Shown piece after piece: positions 1 through 5,911 of a stretch of DNA of 9,637 bases. This DNA is from Acidimicrobiia bacterium UBA6912 (lineage in GTDB: Bacteria > Actinomycetota > Acidimicrobiia > Spongiisociales > UBA5794), in assembly GCA_002450985.1 (NCBI GenBank), contig DKBA01000073.1, forward strand, positions 28,246 through 37,882. The letters are read 5' to 3'. The position numbers and the translations under genes are program-made. How positions within the stretch are numbered: the stretch's first letter is position 1; the number at the start of each line of letters is the position of its first letter. The notes beneath the pieces were generated by a model, which was given only the letters and a program-made list of their open reading frames with translations, was not told the origin of the DNA and made no database searches.

Positions 1-270
1 AGGGGCCGACTGTCGGGCAGGTCGGGGACGACGTCTCCTGGGGAGATCAAGAACTGCCGAGCCGGACTGCTGGCGCGCCGACCGCTCGTTGCCGCGCTTG
101 TAGTTGCCGGTGACCCTGGCCATGACCTCTTGCGGGTCGCCTCGACCGACGTCGGCCACGAACTTGATCGCGGCGCTCCCCCTCAGGATGGCCGCCGGCC
201 GGGCATGATGCGTGACGACCACATCACCGTTCTTCCGTTGCGTCCATTCGAACCCGTCAGGCTTTCCCAT
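1..270 (-). CDS. Small conserved-looking hypothetical protein, 3' end outside the window
   Basis: An open frame runs from ATG at 270 to the left edge without a stop, giving at least 90 residues. The first 65 or so look like real protein: MGKPDGFEWTQRKNGDVVV, then THHARPAAILRG, a DVGRGDPQEVMARVTGNY stretch and KRGNER. This resembles a family of short actinobacterial hypothetical proteins of about 70 residues that end in a similar NYKRGNER motif; I recall the type but know no function for it. The region after residue 70 is Arg/Pro-rich and may be an extended tail. No Shine-Dalgarno is convincing, but a GACAAT hexamer lies 6 nt before the ATG, so the message may be leaderless. An in-frame GTG at 300 is a less likely start. 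It reads in the same direction as the upstream aminotransferase gene, 170 bp away. Confidence 0.6.
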   Translation of the reverse strand, partial: MGKPDGFEWTQRKNGDVVVTHHARPAAILRGSAAIKFVADVGRGDPQEVMARVTGNYKRGNERSARQQSGSAVLDLPRRRRPRPARQSAP

Positions 271-276
271 CTGTGC

Positions 277-282
277 ATTGTC
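277..282 (-). promoter_or_regulatory. Candidate -10 box of the small gene at 270 (leaderless type)
   Basis: The minus strand reads GACAAT from 282 to 277, then GCACAG, then ATG at 270. The nearly invariant -10 positions (A2 and T6) are present and the 6-nt spacing would start the transcript at the ATG. I see no good -35 hexamer. This is inferred from pattern only. Confidence 0.35.
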
Positions 283-364
283 CCAGGGAAGTGCGACCAC
301 CCGCCGTTCTTTCGATGCTCGCTGCCGGATCCCCGCAACGAGATGCCGAGGCGCCACCTGCGAG

Positions 365-379
365 CCGGCCTTCTGCCGG
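365..379 (-). terminator. Weak hairpin downstream of the aminotransferase gene
   Basis: CCGGC and GCCGG are perfect 5-bp arms around a 5-nt loop, about 60 nt past the aminotransferase stop codon. There is no T tract, and in GC-rich DNA a stem this short may occur by chance. The rest of the 271-440 gap shows no further structure that I can support. Confidence 0.2.
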
Positions 380-440
380 ACCGGCGGCGTACTGGTGGTC
401 GCTCCGAATGCCGGGCGTATGAACCAGCGGGGAGCGTCGC

Positions 441-2144
441 TCAACCCTGGGCGATCTCATCCGGGAGCGGGAACCAGCGGAGGTGCTCGAAGTCCTCGGT
501 GACCATGGGTATCTCCATCGGAGGGGGCGGTGGGGCGGCGGCCACGTCGGCGATGATGCGACGGGCCTCGGCGAGGTATCCCACCAGCTCGTCGTCGCCG
601 TGGAACCGGCGGTGATCCATGTGCCGGTAGGACATCTCGCCCGTCGCATAGGACACGTCGTGCAGGCTGAAGGGGGGATCTGCTCCCGGCTTGCGGTGGC
701 GCCACAGCCCGGTCGCCGGCTCGAAGCGGTAGTAGGGGAGCAGCCGCCACCCCTCGGTGGCCACGAGGTGGACGGCATCGAGGACGAACTCGAACACGGC
801 TTCGGAGATGAAGTAGTTGAAGTTGACCCGCACCCAGCCCGGCTTGATGCCCTCGCAGCCCCTGGCGATCTCCCGCTCGAACTCGTGAGAGCGCTCGAGG
901 TCGATACCGAGCAAGCGGTGTCCGTAGGGGCCGGCGCACGAGCATCCGCCCCGCGACTGGATCCCGAACAGATCGTTGAGCAGCGCCACGACGAAGTTGT
1001 GGTGGAGGTGGCGCCCCTCGTGGCGGATCACGAACGACACGATCGACAGCCGGTCGGCGTCGTGGTTCCCGAGGATCTCGATGTTGGGATCCTCGTCCCA
1101 CGAGGCGATCGCCCGCCGGATGAACGACTCCTCCCTGGCCCGGATCGCCTCGCTGCCCACCGCCTCCTTCAACTGGAACACGAGCCCGGCACGGATCGCT
1201 CCGACGATGTTCGGCGTGCCGCCTTCCTCCCGATGCTCGATGTCGTCGAGGTAGCGGTGCTCGAAGGGATTGACGTACGCCACCGTTCCCCCGCCCGGCA
1301 CCGCCGGCACCCGGTTGGTGAACAACTCCTTGCGCGCCACGAGGATCCCGGGCGTGCCCGGCCCTCCGATGAGCTTGTGCGGGGAGATGAACACGGCATC
1401 CTTGTAGGCGAGGTGGCCGTCACGACCGTGATCGACCGGGCTCATGTCGATGGAGACGTAGGGGGCGGCGGCGGCGAAGTCCCAGAACGACAGCGCCCCG
1501 TGGCGATGGAGCATGGTGGAGATCGCCCGCACGTCGCTGAGGATCCCGGTGACGTTGGACGCCGCCGAGAACGAGCCGATCTTGAGCGGGCGGTCGGCGT
1601 GGGCGACGAGCTGGCGCTCGAGGTGTGCGAGGTCGATGTGCCCGTCGGCGTCCTCGGGGATGGTCACGACGTCGGCGATGGACTCCCGCCACGGCAGCTC
1701 GTTGGAGTGATGCTCGTAGGGGCCGATGAACACCACGGGCCGTTCGGCGGCGGGGATCCCGGCTGAGAGGTGATATCGGTCCTCGAGCTGGCAGGGGAGG
1801 CGTAGCCCCATCACCTGAATCAGCCGGTCGATCGCCCCGGTCGAGCCCGAGCCGCAGAACAGCACGGCGTGCTCGTCGGTCGCGCCGAGGCAGCTCCGGA
1901 TGATCTCCCGCGCCTCCTCCCGGAAACGTGTCGTCTGCAGCCCTGTTCCGGACGACTCGGTGTGGGTGTTGGCGTACAGCGGGAGCACCGAGTCCCGGAC
2001 GAAGTCCTCGATGAAGGTGAGCGCCCGGCCCGAAGCGGTGTAGTCGGCGTACGTGACGCGGCGTGGCCCGAACGGGCCATTGACCGTGTCGTTCTCTCCG
2101 ATCACCGATCGGCGGACGGTGTCGATCAAGGGGTCTGCGTTCAC
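441..2144 (-). CDS. PLP-dependent class V aminotransferase fold, cysteine-desulfurase-like
   Basis: This 567-residue protein carries the hallmarks of fold-type I, class V PLP enzymes. They are a Gly/Ser cofactor loop (CGSGSTGAID, about 97-106), the stacking His in YEHHSN (about 143-148), Asp222 in WDFAAAAP for the pyridine nitrogen, and SPHK with the Schiff-base lysine at K257. The segment SRGGCSCAGP (about 397-406) aligns by eye with the RxGxHCAxP motif of group II cysteine desulfurases, which makes C403 the candidate catalytic cysteine. Such enzymes remove sulfur or selenium from cysteine or selenocysteine in the cytoplasm, but the true substrate here is unknown. At 567 residues it is longer than the usual 400 or so. 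The extra C-terminal part (about 465-567) includes a run of six prolines near 538-543. The start is GTG at 2144, because an in-frame TAA lies just upstream. A divergent ASCH-like gene starts 95 bp away. Confidence 0.88.
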   Translation of the reverse strand: MNADPLIDTVRRSVIGENDTVNGPFGPRRVTYADYTASGRALTFIEDFVRDSVLPLYANTHTESSGTGLQTTRFREEAREIIRSCLGATDEHAVLFCGSGSTGAIDRLIQVMGLRLPCQLEDRYHLSAGIPAAERPVVFIGPYEHHSNELPWRESIADVVTIPEDADGHIDLAHLERQLVAHADRPLKIGSFSAASNVTGILSDVRAISTMLHRHGALSFWDFAAAAPYVSIDMSPVDHGRDGHLAYKDAVFISPHKLIGGPGTPGILVARKELFTNRVPAVPGGGTVAYVNPFEHRYLDDIEHREEGGTPNIVGAIRAGLVFQLKEAVGSEAIRAREESFIRRAIASWDEDPNIEILGNHDADRLSIVSFVIRHEGRHLHHNFVVALLNDLFGIQSRGGCSCAGPYGHRLLGIDLERSHEFEREIARGCEGIKPGWVRVNFNYFISEAVFEFVLDAVHLVATEGWRLLPYYRFEPATGLWRHRKPGADPPFSLHDVSYATGEMSYRHMDHRRFHGDDELVGYLAEARRIIADVAAAPPPPPMEIPMVTEDFEHLRWFPLPDEIAQG

Positions 2145-2150
2145 GTCGGC

Positions 2151-2156
2151 AGGTTA
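2151..2156 (-). promoter_or_regulatory. Candidate -10 box (TAACCT) for the aminotransferase gene
   Basis: On the minus strand TAACCT (2156 to 2151) matches the TANNNT -10 consensus and ends 6 nt before the GTG start. A transcript from it would be leaderless or nearly so. This fits the absence of a good ribosome binding site at normal spacing. No clear -35 element is visible. Confidence 0.45.
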
Positions 2157-2167
2157 CTTCCGGGAGG

Positions 2168-2182
2168 CTCGGTCGTACCGAG
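2168..2182. promoter_or_regulatory. Interrupted palindrome, candidate operator in the divergent intergenic region
   Basis: CTCGGT-CGT-ACCGAG is a perfect 6-bp inverted repeat with a 3-nt centre. It starts 12 bp upstream of the candidate -10 box of the aminotransferase gene, so it covers the region where a -35 element would sit. That position suits a repressor or activator site. No regulator gene for it is identified; the winged-helix protein next door is one candidate. Confidence 0.3.
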
Positions 2183-2190
2183 ACGCGCTT

Positions 2191-2211
2191 CAGGGCTGCC
2201 GCAAGGCCCTG
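2191..2211. repeat. Second inverted repeat in the divergent intergenic region
   Basis: CAGGGC and GCCCTG form perfect 6-bp arms around a 9-nt centre. The repeat is 17 bp upstream of the candidate TACGCT -10 box of the ASCH-like gene, close to its -35 region. It could be an operator or a chance repeat in GC-rich DNA. Confidence 0.25.
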
Positions 2212-2227
2212 CACCAGGGGAGCCGCC

Positions 2228-2233
2228 TACGCT
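2228..2233 (+). promoter_or_regulatory. Candidate -10 box (TACGCT) for the ASCH-like gene
   Basis: TACGCT matches TANNNT and is followed by 6 nt and then the GTG start at 2240, mirroring the arrangement on the opposite strand. A GGGGAG run at 2217-2222 is too far upstream (17 nt) to be a normal ribosome binding site, which favours leaderless initiation. There is no recognisable -35. Confidence 0.45.
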
Positions 2234-2239
2234 CTCGGC

Positions 2240-2833
2240 GTGCTCTTCACCAAGCGCTTCTGGCCGGGCATCGCCGATGGGTCGGTGACGATGACCTTTC
2301 GCCGATGGAAGCGACACCAAGTGGTCGCGGGCCACCGCTACCGAACCCCCGCCGGGATCATCGCCGTGGAGTCGGTCGACGTCGTCGAGGCGGGCGAGGT
2401 CACGGATCGGGACGCTCGCCAGTCGGGTTTCTCGGGCGCCACCGAGCTCCTCGCCGACCTGACAGGCGATCACGACCTGCCGCTCTATCGCATCGTGTTC
2501 CACCTCGTGGACGAGCCCGATCCCCGCGACACGCTGGCTCACGACGCCGACCTCGCCGTTGCGGACGTCGCCGCCATCACCCGCAGGCTCGACCGCATGG
2601 ACGGCGCCGCGGCCGGAGGCCCGTGGACTCGCGCCGTGCTCGAGACGATCGAGGCGAACCCGGGCGTGCGGGCGCCGGATCTCGCGGCCTCCTTCGGTCG
2701 GGAAACGGCCCCCTTCAAGCGCGATGTCCGCAAGCTCAAGAACCTCGGGCTGACGCTCAGCCTGCGGGTGGGATATCGCGTGTCGCCGCGCGGCGCCGCG
2801 TACCTCAGTGCGCTGCGTGATGATGGTGGATGA
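2240..2833 (+). CDS. ASCH (PUA-like) domain protein with C-terminal winged-helix-like region
   Basis: The protein has 197 residues. Its first 90 or so resemble an ASCH domain, a small PUA-like beta-barrel thought to bind RNA or modified nucleotides. It opens with MLFTKRFWPGIADG followed by a TMTFRRWK strand, the K...G...T...R pattern usual at the start of such domains, and continues with a hydrophobic VESVDVV strand. Residues 127-192 (from GPWTRAVLETIEANPGVRAP to the C-terminus) look like a winged helix. They hold a helix, the turn LAASFGRETAPFK, a basic RDVRKLKNLGL helix and a wing strand. There are no signal or membrane segments, so it is cytoplasmic. The fusion suggests nucleic-acid binding, possibly regulation, but this is inferred. 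The start is GTG at 2240. The last 29 bp overlap the convergent permease gene. Confidence 0.75.
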   Translation: MLFTKRFWPGIADGSVTMTFRRWKRHQVVAGHRYRTPAGIIAVESVDVVEAGEVTDRDARQSGFSGATELLADLTGDHDLPLYRIVFHLVDEPDPRDTLAHDADLAVADVAAITRRLDRMDGAAAGGPWTRAVLETIEANPGVRAPDLAASFGRETAPFKRDVRKLKNLGLTLSLRVGYRVSPRGAAYLSALRDDGG

Positions 2834-3890
2834 GCTCGGGCGGGGCGTCGGGAACGGTGCGGTGCCGGTACTTGAGCATCGCCCAGAACCACACGGCGCA
2901 CACCACAACGGCGATGGCCGTCACCAGGATCGCGGTGGATGAGAACGGCACCAGGATGAGCGTGGTGACCAGCTCCAGCGTGATCAGCGACAACAACAGC
3001 AGGATGATGTGGTCGCGGCTGGCATGGGATGCGACGTAGGCGCCGAACGGCGCGCCGAGGATCACGATCGGCACGGCGACGAGCCAGTAGTCGAACGCGA
3101 TCCCGATGTCCTGCTCGATGAGGCCATGGATGGCGAAACCGACCACCGAGTTGATGCCCATGATGATGACGGTGGTCGGCGTGCTCACCTTCTCGTTGAT
3201 GCCGAGGGCGAGCGTGAGCACGATGAAGGTGAGCATGTCGATGCCGGATCCCGTGTTGGCGGCAAAGGTGCCGCCCGCGATGCCGATGAGCACGAAGGTG
3301 ATGCGGCTCCCGTTGCCCCACGAGGGAAGCGCGTGGAGCGGCTCCCACTTGAGCGCCCAGCGGGAGATCGCCATCGCCACGCCGAAGACGGTGGCGACGA
3401 ACGTGAAGAGGATCTTGGAGTAGGGGCTGCCGACGCTGAGCCAGTAGGTCCCGACGAACTGGCCGGCGATCCCGCCGAGGGTCACCCAGCCGATGACGCG
3501 AGGCAGGATCGGCACCCGCCGCACCAGGATCACGAGACCCGCCATGGTCATGCCCACCGACTGGATCATGAGGCCGAAGGTGCGCGCCGTCGTCGGCTCG
3601 ATGTGGAGCACCTTGGTGAACACGGGGAAGGCAACCGCCGCGCCACCCTCGGCGGTGGCCCCCGCCACGAACGAGCCGACCGTCATGGTGGCGGACACCG
3701 GCCAGTTGTCCTGGAACAGGTTCCACGAGCCCGAGAGCATCATGTAGAGGGTCCACGTCACGTAGACCACGAGCAACGCCAGGGGATACGCCCACCGGCG
3801 GAGCCGCTCGATCAACTCGGCCCGACTGTCCCTGAGTGCCGCAGTCTGTGCGCCCGCAGCGGACTCGGCCGACTCCTCGATGGTGGTCAT
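2805..3890 (-). CDS. TauE/SafE (TSUP) family permease, downstream copy
   Basis: This is a 361-residue integral membrane protein of the TauE/SafE family, whose members move sulfite, sulfonates, thiosulfate or other organic anions across the inner membrane. The two family half-repeats are visible as GSFVAGATAEGGAAVAFP (about 72-89) and GIAGGTFAANTGSGIDML (about 203-220). Hydrophobic helices span about 36-52, 66-92, 110-124, 131-150, 158-176, 196-232, 238-252, 267-286, 295-315 and 319-339. The family usually has 7 to 8 true spans, so some of these may be re-entrant. The tail ends in LIHHHHAAH. ATG at 3890 is preferred, with a G-rich run just before it; a TTG at 3902 is also in frame. It follows a near-duplicate copy by 171 bp in the same direction, and its last 29 bp overlap the convergent ASCH-like gene. 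The substrate cannot be read from the sequence. Confidence 0.85.
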   Translation of the reverse strand: MTTIEESAESAAGAQTAALRDSRAELIERLRRWAYPLALLVVYVTWTLYMMLSGSWNLFQDNWPVSATMTVGSFVAGATAEGGAAVAFPVFTKVLHIEPTTARTFGLMIQSVGMTMAGLVILVRRVPILPRVIGWVTLGGIAGQFVGTYWLSVGSPYSKILFTFVATVFGVAMAISRWALKWEPLHALPSWGNGSRITFVLIGIAGGTFAANTGSGIDMLTFIVLTLALGINEKVSTPTTVIIMGINSVVGFAIHGLIEQDIGIAFDYWLVAVPIVILGAPFGAYVASHASRDHIILLLLSLITLELVTTLILVPFSSTAILVTAIAVVVCAVWFWAMLKYRHRTVPDAPPELIHHHHAAH

Positions 3891-3993
3891 GTCCCCCCGC
3901 AACTGTCAGGCCGGGTCGCGAATCTGGCGCGGCCCGGTCAAACGCCTGTTCCCACGCCGGCAGACTAGGGGATGCCGGAAGGTAGGCACATGG

Positions 3994-4003
3994 GCCGATC
4001 GGC
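3994..4003. repeat. Perfect 10-bp palindrome between the two permease genes
   Basis: GCCGATCGGC reads the same on both strands. It lies in the 171-bp gap, about 100 bp before the start of the downstream permease. A CCGATC half is repeated nearby at 4017-4022. It could be a regulator site; no promoter hexamers could be assigned confidently around it. Confidence 0.25.
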
Positions 4004-4024
4004 GGATAGGCACGCGCCGATCTG

Positions 4025-4044
4025 GTCCGGCGGCGGGGCCGGAC
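4025..4044 (-). terminator. Hairpin between the tandem permease genes
   Basis: GTCCGGC and GCCGGAC form a perfect 7-bp stem with a 6-nt loop, 17 nt past the stop codon of the upstream permease. No T tract follows on the minus strand, so it would be an imperfect terminator or an mRNA-stabilising structure that separates the expression of the two copies. Confidence 0.35.
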
Positions 4045-4061
4045 ACCGGCGGTGGGCCCCC

Positions 4062-5135
4062 TCAGGAGCCGTGATGGCGGGCGAGCTCGGGTGGTGCGTC
4101 GGGAACGGTGCGATGCCGATATCTGAGCATCGCCCAGAACCACACCGCGCAGATCACGACGGCGATGGCGGTGACCACGATGGCGGTCGGCGTGAATGGC
4201 ACGAGGATGAGCGTCGTCACGAACTCGAGCGTGATCAGCGACAGCAGGAACAGGATGATGTGGTCGCGGCTGGCGTACGACGCCACGTACGCCCCGAAGG
4301 GCGCACCGAAGACCACGATGGGGACGGCGACGAGCCAGTAGTCGAACGCCGGACCGATGTCCTGCGTGATGAAGGCGTGGATCGCAAACCCGATGACCGT
4401 GTTGATGCCCATGATGATGACGGTGGTCGGCGTGCTCACCTTCTCGTTGATCCCCAGCGCCAGCGTCAGCACGACGAACGTCAGCATGTCGATCCCGGAT
4501 CCGGTGTTGGCGGCGAAGGTGCCGCCGGCGACACCGATCAGCACGAACGTCGCCCGGCTGCCGTTGCCCCACGATGGCAGGGTGTGCAGCGGCTCCCACT
4601 TGAGCCCCCACCTGCTGATCGCCATCGCGATACCGAAGACCGTTGCAGCGAAGGTGAACAGGATCTTGGAGTACGAGCCGCCGAGGCTCAGCCAGAAGGT
4701 CCCTACGAACTGCCCGGCGACGCCGCCGAGACTCACCCAGCCGATCACCCTGGGCAGGATCGGCACCCGACGCACCAGGATCACGAGGGAGGCCGACGTC
4801 ATGCCGATGGACTGGATCATCAGGCCGAACGTTCGGGCTGTCTCCGGTTCGATGTGCAGCACCTTCGTGAAGACGGGGAAGGCGACGGCTGCTCCTCCTT
4901 CGGCGGTTGCCCCTGCGACGAAGGAACCGAACGCCATCGTGACGGAGACCGGCCAGTTGTCACGGAACAGACCCCAGTTCGCCGATGCCGTCATGTACGA
5001 CAGCCACGTCACGTACACGACGAGGACGGTGGCCGGATACGCCCACCGGCGCACGTGCGCAGTCCACGGCACGACGGTCGCCGCCGTCGATGTCCCGGCC
5101 GGCGGTGATGTTGTTGCCTCCTCGAGCGCCGTCAC
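4062..5135 (-). CDS. TauE/SafE (TSUP) family permease, upstream copy
   Basis: This 357-residue permease is a close paralogue of the next gene. Aligning the two by eye from WAYP near the first helix to VPDAPPEL near the end gives about 47 differences in about 317 positions, roughly 85% identity, with no gaps. Both TSUP half-repeat motifs are intact (GSFVAGATAEGGAAVAFP at about 70-87, and GVAGGTFAANTGSGIDML). The differences cluster in the N-terminal cytoplasmic tail, the first helix and a short AFITQDIGP loop. The start chosen is GTG at 5135, because GAGGAG lies 7 nt upstream. The frame is open further upstream to 5273, but that stretch contains a hairpin and has no family resemblance. The tail is short (ARHHGS) compared with the His-rich tail of the other copy. 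Confidence 0.85.
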   Translation of the reverse strand: MTALEEATTSPPAGTSTAATVVPWTAHVRRWAYPATVLVVYVTWLSYMTASANWGLFRDNWPVSVTMAFGSFVAGATAEGGAAVAFPVFTKVLHIEPETARTFGLMIQSIGMTSASLVILVRRVPILPRVIGWVSLGGVAGQFVGTFWLSLGGSYSKILFTFAATVFGIAMAISRWGLKWEPLHTLPSWGNGSRATFVLIGVAGGTFAANTGSGIDMLTFVVLTLALGINEKVSTPTTVIIMGINTVIGFAIHAFITQDIGPAFDYWLVAVPIVVFGAPFGAYVASYASRDHIILFLLSLITLEFVTTLILVPFTPTAIVVTAIAVVICAVWFWAMLRYRHRTVPDAPPELARHHGS

Positions 5136-5140
5136 GTTCT

Positions 5141-5148
5141 CACTCCTC
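5141..5148 (-). promoter_or_regulatory. Strong Shine-Dalgarno deciding the start of the upstream permease
   Basis: The minus strand reads GAGGAG followed by TGAGAAC and GTG at 5135. This is the clearest ribosome binding site in the minus-strand block. It excludes the longer upstream frame as the real start. Confidence 0.6.
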
Positions 5149-5209
5149 GCCGCCGGCCCGGCCCGCTGCACGTCGTCTCGGTTGGTCCCCGGACCTCGAC
5201 GGCCCTGAG

Positions 5210-5249
5210 ACGCATCGAGCCCCCATCTCTCGGTGGGGGCTCGATGCGT
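5210..5249 (-). terminator. Perfect 16-bp hairpin between the four-helix protein and the permease
   Basis: ACGCATCGAGCCCCCA at 5210-5225 pairs perfectly with its complement at 5234-5249 around an 8-nt loop (TCTCTCGG). It is the strongest simple hairpin I found in the window. On the transcribed minus strand it begins 43 nt after the stop of the gene at 5293 and ends 74 nt before the permease start. There is no T tract on either side. It may be a terminator of the U-tract-lacking kind common in actinobacteria, a partial attenuator, or an RNA-processing or stability element. Confidence 0.6.
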
Positions 5250-5292
5250 GTGGGTGACGGCCCGTTGGTGCACCGTGCCGGCACCTCCTCCG

Positions 5293-5856
5293 TCAGGGGT
5301 GGGCGCAGGTGCACTGGAGCTCGCCGGCCACCGCTTGGTTGGGCCGGGTGTGCAGCCACATCGCGATCACCATCGGGAGGAACACGGCGCCGTTGTAGAT
5401 CAGGTGCAACTCGACCCGGGGGATCCAGACCTGGAGGAGGCTCGACGGGACCGGCGAGCTGAACAGGTTCTGGCCGATGATCGCCTGCGTCTGGAGGACG
5501 CTGTGCTCGACGAGGTGCCAGCCCTGGATGGCGAGGGAGATCGTCCACCAGGTGCGCGCCGAGCCTTGGAAGCCGGGGCGCAGCAGGACCAGCCCGACGA
5601 ACATCAGCACGGCGTAGGTGAAGTGCATCGTCTCCGACTTCACCAGCCAGGGGAAGACCATCCCCAAGATGCCGAGCGACTCGGGTCGCGGCATGTCGAG
5701 CACCCAGACCTGGAAGGCCTGCACGATGTGCTCCATCCAGTGGGCGAGCACGATCGCCATGTAGATCCACAGCGCCTTCTCGTGACCCGATGAGTTGATG
5801 CGGTCGATCCAGCGTTGCCGGACGCCGATTGGTTGCGCGATCGAGATCGTGCTCAT
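5293..5856 (-). CDS. Uncharacterised four-helix membrane protein with two HxxEH motifs
   Basis: The protein has 187 residues and I do not recognise a named family, although similar hypothetical proteins occur in other actinobacteria as far as I recall. Hydrophobic segments lie at about 29-52, 62-92, 103-126 and 148-170. Two of them carry the same pattern: HWMEHIVQAFQ (H39, E42, H43) and HLVEHSVLQTQ (H114, E117, H118). Further histidines sit at 78, 151 and 169, and the protein ends with QCTCAHP. Paired HxxEH motifs in membrane helices suggest a metal or heme site, which is inference. ATG at 5856 is the start, with AGGGGG 9 nt upstream inside a G-rich tract; the frame extends to 6015 but overlaps the preceding gene. 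It lies 55 bp after the secreted-protein gene, probably in the same transcript. Confidence 0.75.
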   Translation of the reverse strand: MSTISIAQPIGVRQRWIDRINSSGHEKALWIYMAIVLAHWMEHIVQAFQVWVLDMPRPESLGILGMVFPWLVKSETMHFTYAVLMFVGLVLLRPGFQGSARTWWTISLAIQGWHLVEHSVLQTQAIIGQNLFSSPVPSSLLQVWIPRVELHLIYNGAVFLPMVIAMWLHTRPNQAVAGELQCTCAHP

Positions 5857-5857
5857 T

Positions 5858-5897
5858 CCCAGTGTCCCCCTTGTCCCCTGTCCCGTTTCCCGGTCCC
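5858..5897 (-). promoter_or_regulatory. G-quadruplex-type motif covering the ribosome binding site
   Basis: On the minus strand, which is the mRNA sense, six G tracts of 3 to 5 bases lie within 40 nt, separated by loops of 3, 4, 3, 4 and 5 nt. The tracts on the plus strand are C runs at 5858-5860, 5866-5870, 5875-5878, 5882-5884, 5889-5891 and 5895-5897. The longest tract, GGGGG, is also the likely Shine-Dalgarno of the gene starting at 5856. The unit looks like a degenerate GGGGACA tandem repeat. Folding would hide the ribosome binding site. Confidence 0.5.
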
Positions 5898-5911
5898 GTT
5901 GCCTGGTCCTG

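Noticed and set aside
483..1766. Long open frame of 427 codons on the plus strand
   Set aside because: It is antisense to the aminotransferase gene, is rich in Arg, Val, Glu and Asp in the pattern typical of GC-rich shadow frames, and shows no domain.
3936..3957. TTGACC and a GGGAAC motif upstream of the downstream permease on the minus strand
   Set aside because: Neither a vegetative -10 box nor an ECF-type -10 occurs at the right distance, so no promoter can be supported.
2539..4611. Open frame of 690 codons on the minus strand
   Set aside because: It crosses both permease genes in another frame and is an Arg/His/Ala-rich shadow. It continues through the intergenic gap because GC-rich DNA has few stops.
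3009..5108. Two His/Asp/Arg-rich plus-strand frames opposite the permeases that resemble each other
   Set aside because: Their mutual similarity follows from the permease paralogy on the other strand. It is not evidence of an antisense gene pair.
5136..5273. N-terminal extension of the upstream permease
   Set aside because: It spans the 16-bp hairpin and part of the noncoding gap, while a strong Shine-Dalgarno sits in front of the GTG at 5135.
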